DNA from: Candidatus Brocadiaceae bacterium
GTDB lineage: Bacteria > Planctomycetota > Brocadiia > SM23-32
Length of the DNA: 6,575 nucleotides
Direction of reading: 5' to 3'
Assembly: GCA_003567495.1 (NCBI GenBank)
Contig: PWZK01000260.1
Span: 1 to 6,575 of the forward strand
Of this stretch, positions 1 to 3,485 are shown piece by piece (within the stretch, counting starts at the first letter, position 1; the number at the start of each line of letters is the position of its first letter). Both the position numbers and the translations under genes were made by a program. The notes below the pieces were generated by a model that made no database searches, was not told the origin of the DNA, and saw nothing but the letters and a program-made list of their open reading frames with translations.

Positions 1-80
1 GGGGCGGCTCGCGGTCAATCGTCACCGCGCAGATAAGGTATGGCTTTGCGCTTTGCCCTTGCACGGGGCAGGCCCGGCCA

Positions 81-180
81 CTACATGTAGGGGGTCTACA
101 TGTTGTGGTTTGGCCTGCATTCTGGCTCGGCCCGGCGGTCGAGGCCTGGGCCTACATGTTGTGGTACCACATGTTGTGGT
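81..180. repeat. Three copies of a 14-bp motif, CTACATGTTGTGGT
   Basis: CTACATGTTGTGGT occurs exactly at 96-109 and 152-165, and with one change (CCACATGTTGTGGT) at 167-180. The last two copies are 15 bp apart, and their junction makes the palindrome GTGGTACCAC (161-170). The third copy with its preceding base is itself an inverted repeat: ACCACA, TGT spacer, TGTGGT (166-180). A related palindrome CTACATGTAG lies just upstream at 81-90. Spaced direct repeats with internal dyad symmetry resemble protein-binding iterons or operators. Which protein would bind is unknown. Confidence 0.75.
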
Positions 181-247
181 CTTGGCGGTGAACGCGCTGT
201 GCGCCACTGTGCGGCGTTTCGGTTACTGGGTAGGGTGATTGTACCGG

Positions 248-307
248 CGCGGGGCATAAATGCCCGTGACGGGCATCCGCGGGGCATAAATGCCCGTGAC
301 GGGCATC
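248..307. repeat. Perfect 30-bp tandem duplication containing a 17-bp palindrome
   Basis: Positions 248-277 and 278-307 are identical 30-bp units. Each unit contains ATGCCCGTGACGGGCAT (260-276 and 290-306), two perfect 8-nt half-sites around a central G. Each also contains GGGCAT-AA-ATGCCC (252-265 in the first copy), so three GGGCAT-type half-sites sit side by side. Two identical palindromes at 30-bp centre spacing lie roughly on the same DNA face, which suits cooperative binding of a dimeric regulator or initiator. The 10-bp core CCGTGACGGG recurs at 1797-1806 in the leader of the minus-strand cassette. Confidence 0.85.
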
Positions 308-355
308 CTGTGCGCTTGTTTGTCCGCCCTCGGGGTGTGGATGGTGGATTACTAG

Positions 356-430
356 CCCCGCGGGGGAGAAGGGGGGGTACCAAAAGTAAAGGGGGGTTGT
401 TTTATGGGGCTGCGAGGGGGCGGCGGCCCC
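356..430 (+). other. G-run cluster, possible G-quadruplex
   Basis: The plus strand has G runs at 362-366, 371-377, 391-396, 406-409 and 416-420, flanked by the palindrome CCCCGCGGGG (356-365) and a GGGGCGGCGGCCCC hairpin (417-430). Five runs of four or more guanines within 60 nt could form a quadruplex, though the loop between the second and third run is long (13 nt). No function can be assigned. Confidence 0.4.
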
Positions 431-640
431 GTACCCGAGGTCGGGTGGTGGAGGGCCTGGGGTGAGAGACAAGGGTCGAGCCGGTTGAGCCAGTCTAAGA
501 GTAGCTTATCTAATCTCAGTTTTTGCCATAAAGAGATTGGGGTTGAGGGGGCGTTGCGTAGGGTATAGGTGTAGCTACGAAATTAGCGAATATAGTAACC
601 ATGGTGGTGTAATACTGTACTACTGTACTATGCTTGGGTG

Positions 641-784
641 GTGGAGGTGGTGTACTTGATCTGGCTCGCTCCCTGAAAATGGCATTAACGGTCGTTAAAC
701 CTGTTAACCAAGGTTAACTCCGTTACCTAACGTTAACTAATCCATTTTTCCCAAGCTGACGGAAACCTAGTACACCACCTCCAC
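641..784. repeat. 144-bp inverted-repeat structure with nested GTTAAC palindromes
   Basis: The ends, GTGGAGGTGGTGTACT at 641-656 and its exact reverse complement at 769-784, are 16-bp perfect inverted repeats; similarity extends a little outward (GCTT at 632-635 and AAGC at 790-793). The interior carries consecutive dyads: TTAACG-GT-CGTTAA (685-698), GTTAACC-AA-GGTTAAC (703-718), CGTTA-CC-TAACG (721-732) and GTTAAC (732-737). A third copy of GTGGTGTAC lies outside at 872-880. Outer arms around inner palindromes resemble a recombinase site, replication origin or partition site; a small non-autonomous mobile element is also possible, but no clear target duplication was seen. Confidence 0.75.
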
Positions 785-879
785 CCCACTAAGCTTTAGG
801 TCTTAGTTTTGGCTTGGTTTCTTAGTTTTTCCATGTAAGAAAAGTGTGTTTTCTTCAGGGCGTGGTGGGGAGTGGTGTA

Positions 880-901
880 CCTAGTCCACCCCTAGTCCAC
901 C
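880..901. repeat. Tandem 11-bp repeat CCTAGTCCACC
   Basis: CCTAGTCCACC occurs twice head to tail (880-890 and 891-901), directly after a GTGGTGTAC motif (872-880). The related sequence CCTAGTACACCACC lies at 766-779 on the right arm of the 144-bp inverted repeat, so this looks like a further derivative of the same repeat family. No function assigned. Confidence 0.6.
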
Positions 902-1011
902 ACTTCTGCTCTACCGAACGTTAAGTAGTGGCTTTTTTGGGGGTGTAAAGGTGTGCATAGGGGTTGAGTGTGCGTTGTGCTAGAGGTGCGTTTGCGTGGG
1001 TTACTGAGCGC

Positions 1012-1070
1012 TAGAAGGGTGTAGAAGGGTGGAGCAGGGGTGGAGCAGGGGTGGAGAAGGGGTGGAGAAG
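1012..1070. repeat. Tandem 10/11-bp purine-rich array
   Basis: Five and a half units run head to tail: TAGAAGGGTG twice (1012-1021, 1022-1031), GAGCAGGGGTG twice (1032-1042, 1043-1053), GAGAAGGGGTG (1054-1064) and a partial GAGAAG (1065-1070). Neighbouring units are more alike than distant ones, which suggests stepwise slippage duplication. The unit length is close to one helical turn. The array lies beyond the 3' end of the minus-strand cassette. Confidence 0.85.
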
Positions 1071-1120
1071 TGCACCCAATATGAGTCAGTTTGGCGGGAG
1101 AGGGCGGCGTGGTGTGGGCA

Positions 1121-1147
1121 GGCCCGCCGGGGGGAAGCCGGCGGGCC
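1121..1147 (-). terminator. GC-rich hairpin after the BLIP-like gene, probable terminator
   Basis: A perfect 10-bp stem (GGCCCGCCGG at 1121-1130, CCGGCGGGCC at 1138-1147) closes a 7-nt loop, beginning 11 nt after the stop codon of the minus-strand gene. There is no U-tract on either side, so it is either a U-less terminator, which occurs in some GC-rich bacteria, or an RNA-stabilising 3' hairpin. The symmetric stem could act in both directions and insulate the cassette from the repeat region. Confidence 0.55.
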
Positions 1148-1158
1148 AGGAGGGAGGG

Positions 1159-1539
1159 TTAGCGGAGGCCGAACTGCGACTTGCTGACAAGTTCGCCATT
1201 CTGGAACATGGCGTTCATGTTGCCTTGCATGATGCCTGGGTTCTCCCAGGAGTACATGACCGTGTGAGCGCCCCATTGTGAGCCGCCCTCGGACATGACT
1301 TTCCCCTCGCGGCCCAGGACGCCCACTACCCGCTCGTACGACATGCCCTCTTGTAGGCGGTTAAAGTCGGCCATGGTGATCACGTCTTCCTGTGCTTCGC
1401 CGCTGCTACTGGTGGATTGACCTCGGTTGGCCTCCTCCATAGCCACGCCGCAGGATCCCATGGCGAGCACGCACGTGCCGCCCATGAGAATGAAGAGCAA
1501 AAGCGCCACAATACCAAGTATCTTAATTATCGTGTCCAT
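1159..1539 (-). CDS. Membrane-anchored BLIP/DUF3862-like exported protein (putative moron)
   Basis: The product has 126 residues. Residues 4-28 form one strongly hydrophobic segment, a transmembrane anchor or signal. Cys23 and Cys30 lie at its end, but neither has a good lipobox (MGSC at 27-30 is the closest), so lipidation is uncertain. Residues 35-52 are a Ser/Gln/Glu-rich linker. Residues 53-126 resemble one beta-lactamase-inhibitor-like repeat (DUF3862/BLIP, related to SmpA/OmlA): a helix with the LQEGMSYERVVGVLG pattern, then strands around VMYSW and the ending FQNGELVSKSQFGLR. The fold is thus known in outline, but the ligand and role are not, and inhibition of beta-lactamase should not be assumed. 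The start is supported by AAAGGAG at 1547-1553, 7 nt upstream. The gene points opposite to the head genes and has its own promoter and flanking hairpins, as phage cargo genes do; a surface role in a lysogen is inference. Confidence 0.85.
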   Translation of the reverse strand: MDTIIKILGIVALLLFILMGGTCVLAMGSCGVAMEEANRGQSTSSSGEAQEDVITMADFNRLQEGMSYERVVGVLGREGKVMSEGGSQWGAHTVMYSWENPGIMQGNMNAMFQNGELVSKSQFGLR

Positions 1540-1561
1540 GTTCTGTCTCCTTTCGTGTGGT

Positions 1562-1587
1562 GGGGGTGGCCCATAAGAGCCACCCCC
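1562..1587 (-). promoter_or_regulatory. Hairpin between the small ORF and the BLIP-like gene
   Basis: A perfect 9-bp stem (GGGGGTGGC at 1562-1570, GCCACCCCC at 1579-1587) with an 8-nt loop lies 9 nt after the stop of the 27-codon ORF and ends just upstream of the SD of the next gene. No U-run follows on the minus strand, so read-through is expected. It may be a processing or stabilising element, or a partial terminator that sets the ratio of the two genes. Confidence 0.55.
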
Positions 1588-1596
1588 GTTGTTTGG

Positions 1597-1680
1597 TCAC
1601 TGTTTCTTGAACAGGTCGATGACGCTTTGCGTGTCGATTTGCGGTGTGGATTGCACGTTGCGCACGCTCAATGCCTTCAT
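1597..1680 (-). CDS. Hypothetical small ORF, 27 aa
   Basis: An ATG frame of 27 codons reads MKALSVRNVQSTPQIDTQ followed by SVIDLFKKQ and a TGA stop. GAGAGG at 1687-1692 is spaced 6 nt from the ATG, a usable ribosome binding site. The product is hydrophilic, without a membrane segment or signal, and ends in a short amphipathic stretch with a basic tail. It is the first frame after the leader and the purine repeats and precedes the BLIP-like gene by 57 nt, so it would be co-transcribed. It is not recognised. It could be a leader peptide coupling translation to the downstream hairpin, a small phage protein in its own right, or chance. Frame, RBS and position support it only moderately. Confidence 0.45.
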   Translation of the reverse strand: MKALSVRNVQSTPQIDTQSVIDLFKKQ

Positions 1681-1690
1681 GGTCTTCCTC

Positions 1691-1750
1691 TCCGCTCCCT
1701 TCCATTCCGCTCCCCTCCCGTCCGTTCCTTTCCCCTCCGTTCCCCTCCAC
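1691..1750 (-). repeat. Four 15-bp purine-rich repeats upstream of the small ORF
   Basis: On the plus strand four units of 15 bp start with TCCG(C/T)TCC: 1691-1705, 1706-1720, 1721-1735 and 1736-1750, differing at a few positions. In the minus-strand transcript they read as nearly pure purine with GGAGGGGA-type cores, each resembling a Shine-Dalgarno sequence, and run directly into the RBS of the 27-codon ORF. The 15-bp period also yields an apparent pentapeptide repeat in one plus frame, judged a by-product. A ribosome-loading or RNA-protein-binding segment is possible; a slippage product with no role is equally possible. Confidence 0.75.
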
Positions 1751-1751
1751 T

Positions 1752-1779
1752 AAAAAACCCGCCACGATGCTGGACCGGG
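1752..1779 (-). terminator. Intrinsic-terminator-like hairpin in the leader
   Basis: On the minus strand CCCG (1779-1776) pairs with CGGG (1761-1758), and inside it CCA (1773-1771) with TGG (1764-1762), leaving a 2-nt bulge and a 6-nt loop. Six uridines follow (1757-1752). The structure lies about 80 nt after the predicted start of the minus-strand transcript and before its first ORF, where an attenuator would sit. The stem is short, so termination is probably partial. Confidence 0.5.
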
Positions 1780-1858
1780 ACGCTTGCGCATCCCCACCGT
1801 GACGGGTCAAACTCACATCGCGGCTGGGTCCAGTCAGCGCGTAACGTATTCAACTGTT
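1752..1858 (-). ncRNA. Structured leader or small RNA with two alternative folds
   Basis: From the predicted start near 1858 the minus transcript can form a GTAAC/GTTAC hairpin (1856-1860 with 1841-1845), a long-range 7-bp helix CTGGACC/GGTCCAG (1827-1833 with 1770-1776), and a 7-bp stem closed by a GCAA tetraloop (1777-1794) lying directly against that helix. Both latter elements use bases needed for the 5' arm of the terminator at 1752-1779, so the two folds exclude each other, as in attenuators and riboswitches. No known riboswitch class is recognised. It could instead be an independent terminated RNA of about 105 nt. Confidence 0.35.
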
Positions 1859-1864
1859 ACCCTC

Positions 1865-1893
1865 ACTATACCACATCCTTTGCCGTGTGTCAA
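1865..1893 (-). promoter_or_regulatory. Sigma-70-type promoter of the minus-strand cassette
   Basis: On the minus strand TTGACA (1893-1888) and TATAGT (1870-1865) are separated by exactly 17 bp: a perfect -35 and a -10 with one mismatch. The predicted start is near 1858. It fires away from the head genes, into the leader, the 27-codon ORF and the BLIP-like gene. Immediately upstream lies a G-rich tract on the minus strand (complement of 1895-1917) shared with the divergent promoter region. Being near consensus, it should be readable by housekeeping host RNA polymerase, hence active in a lysogen. Confidence 0.75.
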
Positions 1894-1917
1894 GCCCCCC
1901 TCCAACCCCCCAATCCC

Positions 1918-1948
1918 TTGCAACCTTAGCACCTTGCTGTAGTATAAT
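1918..1948 (+). promoter_or_regulatory. Promoter of the head operon, apparently giving a leaderless mRNA
   Basis: TATAAT at 1943-1948 is a consensus -10 box. The best -35 candidate, TTGCAA (1918-1923), is poor in spacing (19 bp), so a phage activator or altered sigma may be needed. Only six bases separate the -10 from the ATG at 1955, so transcription would begin at or next to the start codon. No Shine-Dalgarno sequence precedes that ATG, in agreement with a leaderless transcript. Confidence 0.6.
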
Positions 1949-1954
1949 AAGCAT

Positions 1955-2215
1955 ATGGAAAACTTTGATCCCATCGCCGAGATACAGGACTGCATGAACC
2001 GCGAGGACGTGCGGATGCTGTACAGCTCCCTCCACGCGAAAGCGTGCGCTGGCAACAGCGCCGCGATCACGTTCATGAAGGACATGCTGAAACTCATCGC
2101 CGCGCGCGACAGCGGCCCATCGGACGGGGATGGTGTGATACATCCGCCGTCCGGCCTGACCTGGACACAAGACGCCGATCCTGAGGGCGCTGACGATGAG
2201 GATGAGGCTGTATGA
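1955..2215 (+). CDS. Putative small terminase subunit (very short)
   Basis: The 86-residue product is called by position: it precedes and overlaps the large terminase by ATGA, the usual small-terminase slot. Small terminases recognise the packaging site and load the large subunit onto DNA. Residues 4-50 look helical, with a pattern (NREDVRMLYSSLHAKA, then AAITFMKDMLKLIA) like the helical region of small terminases and TerS-like proteins. Residues 51-86 are a disordered, strongly acidic tail ending DDEDEAV. There is no visible N-terminal helix-turn-helix and the protein is much shorter than the roughly 140-220 residues usual for the family. It may be a minimal oligomerisation-plus-tail form, a fragment of a longer ancestor, or an unrelated early head protein. 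The ATG lies 7 nt after a -10 box with no SD, so translation is probably leaderless. Confidence 0.6.
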   Translation: MENFDPIAEIQDCMNREDVRMLYSSLHAKACAGNSAAITFMKDMLKLIAARDSGPSDGDGVIHPPSGLTWTQDADPEGADDEDEAV

Positions 2216-3444
2216 CCAGCATGCGCTTCGCTCCAGACTGGACAGATAAGGCGGTTGTCCCTGCGTTTCAGGACGTGCTCGACGTGTCAAGCCGCTTCCT
2301 TATGCTCATGGGCGGCGCCGGTTCTGGTAAGAGCCACTTCGCCGCGCAGAAGGTGATCCTCAAGAATCTGTGCATCCCCCACTACTCCCAGGCGGTGTTT
2401 CGTAAGACGCGTCGGACAATGAGGGAGAGCACGTTTCGAGACCTCTGGCGGACTATCTGTGATATGGGGCTGGCCCGGTTCTACCGTAAGAACCTCACTG
2501 AGTTGAGTATCGAGAACCAGGTTAACGGGAACCGTATAATATCCGCTGGGCTTGACGACGCGGAGAAGATCAAGAGCATGAGCGAGATTGCTGGCGCATG
2601 GGTTGAGGAGGCGACGGAACTATCGGAGAAGGATTTCGACCAGATCAACCTCCGCGTCCGCGCGCCCGGCCCAAACGAGATCATAACCAGCTTCAATCCT
2701 GTCAGCGCTCGTCACTGGCTGAAACGGCGCTTCTTTGACCGTGTCAACCCACCCGCTCGGCGCGTTATCACGACCTACCGCGACAACCCGTACCTGCCTA
2801 CGGATTATAAAGCCGAGCTTGAGGCATACGCGGAGACACATCCTGAGTGGTATCGGATCTACGGGTGCGGCGAGTGGGGCGTTGCGCATGAGGGACTGAT
2901 ATTCACGCCGGAACGTCACTGGCGCATCACTTACACGTTGCTGGAACCCGATTACTACGATGAGATCATCTACGGGCTCGACTTCGGCTGGAACGCGCCC
3001 TCGGCGTTGGTGGAGCTGCGTATCCGGGACCGGAAAGAGGTTACGCTAGTGGAACGGTTATACCAGCCGGGTCTCACCAACGACGATCTTGCGCGGCGTA
3101 TGCGGAAAGCTATTCTAGACCCGCGATATCGTATCTATGCAGACTCAGCGCAACCTGACCGGATAGAGACGCTCCGGCGGAGCGGTTTTAATATCTATGA
3201 AGGGCGAAAAGACGTCCTGGACGGCATAGACCACTTGCTAAGCCAGGATCTTTACGTGTATGATAGCCCCAATATAGTAGAAGAGCTATCCGAGTACAGG
3301 TGGCAGACAAACGCTATGGATGAACCGATCGACATGCCCTACAAAGACATGGATCACGCCGTCGACGCGACACGTTACGCCTCTTATACTCACCTAGTAG
3401 GGCGTGGTATAATGACTATGGGCAAGTTGAGCGGGGTGAACTGA
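2212..3444 (+). CDS. Large terminase subunit, PBSX/Terminase_3-like family
   Basis: This ATP-driven DNA-packaging motor and nuclease docks on the portal, fills the procapsid and cuts the concatemer. At 410 residues its length is normal. The N-terminal ATPase shows a Walker A motif GGAGSGKS (34-41), a basic FRKTRRTMR segment (63-71), Walker B with the catalytic acidic pair in AWVEEA (129-134), and the coupling motif TSFNP (159-163). GCGEWG (218-223) marks the domain junction. The C-terminal RNase H-like nuclease has the expected acidic residues: Asp257 in GLDFGW, Asp311 in YADSA, and Asp381/Asp385 in DHAVDATRY. All key residues are present, so it should be active. The first ATG overlaps the preceding stop and has GAGG at 2204-2207; a second ATG at 2221 is possible. 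The gene ends in four consecutive stop codons. Confidence 0.95.
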   Translation: MTSMRFAPDWTDKAVVPAFQDVLDVSSRFLMLMGGAGSGKSHFAAQKVILKNLCIPHYSQAVFRKTRRTMRESTFRDLWRTICDMGLARFYRKNLTELSIENQVNGNRIISAGLDDAEKIKSMSEIAGAWVEEATELSEKDFDQINLRVRAPGPNEIITSFNPVSARHWLKRRFFDRVNPPARRVITTYRDNPYLPTDYKAELEAYAETHPEWYRIYGCGEWGVAHEGLIFTPERHWRITYTLLEPDYYDEIIYGLDFGWNAPSALVELRIRDRKEVTLVERLYQPGLTNDDLARRMRKAILDPRYRIYADSAQPDRIETLRRSGFNIYEGRKDVLDGIDHLLSQDLYVYDSPNIVEELSEYRWQTNAMDEPIDMPYKDMDHAVDATRYASYTHLVGRGIMTMGKLSGVN

Positions 3445-3485
3445 TAGTGATAACCAGCTTGGCGACTTACGGGGTTAACTGATGG
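3432..3485 (+). repeat. Imperfect 16-bp direct repeat across the terminase-portal junction, with tandem stops
   Basis: CGGGGTGAACTGATAG (3432-3447) and CGGGGTTAACTGATGG (3470-3485) match at 14 of 16 positions. The first copy holds the terminase stop; the second holds the portal start codon and its only G-rich RBS candidate (3471-3474). Between them the terminase frame continues as TGA TAG TGA TAA (3442-3453), four stops in a row. The pattern suggests a small local duplication that created the intergenic gap. Confidence 0.6.

Larger units (their letters stand above)
1..1120. other. Repeat-rich region without a convincing gene
   Basis: No reading frame here looks like a protein gene. The open frames between about 20 and 470 lie on both strands over direct repeats, give low-complexity Cys/Arg/Pro/Gly-rich translations and lack convincing ribosome binding sites. 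Two plus frames are open from the left edge (to 188 and 238), so the tail of an upstream gene cannot be excluded, but neither translation is recognisable. From 480 to 1000 only very short frames exist. The stretch holds many repeats, listed separately. In addition an 18-bp motif beginning GGGGTTGAG and ending GCGTTG occurs at 539-556 and 960-977 (16 of 18 identical), an 8-bp TACTGTAC is tandemly repeated at 613-628, and an AT-rich hairpin (AAGAAAA, 5-nt loop, TTTTCTT) lies at 837-855. No tRNA or CRISPR array was seen. Its position upstream of the terminase genes suits a cis-acting packaging, replication or recombination region, which is inference. Confidence 0.7.

Noticed and set aside
248..307. 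CRISPR array
   Set aside because: The two 30-bp units are directly adjacent with no spacer between them.
22..472. Overlapping open frames of 60-120 codons on both strands in the left repeat region
   Set aside because: They lie over the direct repeats, give low-complexity Cys/Arg/Gly/Pro-rich translations, compete on both strands and lack supporting ribosome binding sites.
591..628. TATAGT at 591-596 and the TACTGTAC tandem as a plus-strand promoter
   Set aside because: No acceptable -35 element lies 16-18 bp upstream and no gene follows.
641..784. Insertion sequence
   Set aside because: At 144 bp there is no room for a transposase and no convincing target-site duplication was found; a non-autonomous element remains possible but unproven.
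1523..1816. Minus-strand 97-codon frame with Gly/Glu/Arg-rich repeats
   Set aside because: It is the translation of the purine repeats in another frame; the 27-codon ORF and the BLIP-like gene have far better ribosome binding sites and composition.
1752..1858. Packaging RNA similar to phi29 pRNA
   Set aside because: The terminase is of the PBSX type, not the phi29-type ATPase, and the RNA reads away from the packaging genes with no pRNA-like fold recognised.
1417..1929. Plus-strand 170-codon frame with a pentapeptide-like repeat (SPPLRS type)
   Set aside because: It runs antisense over the BLIP-like gene's 5' part, the hairpin and the promoter. The apparent protein repeat simply follows from the 15-bp DNA repeat, and its start lacks an RBS.
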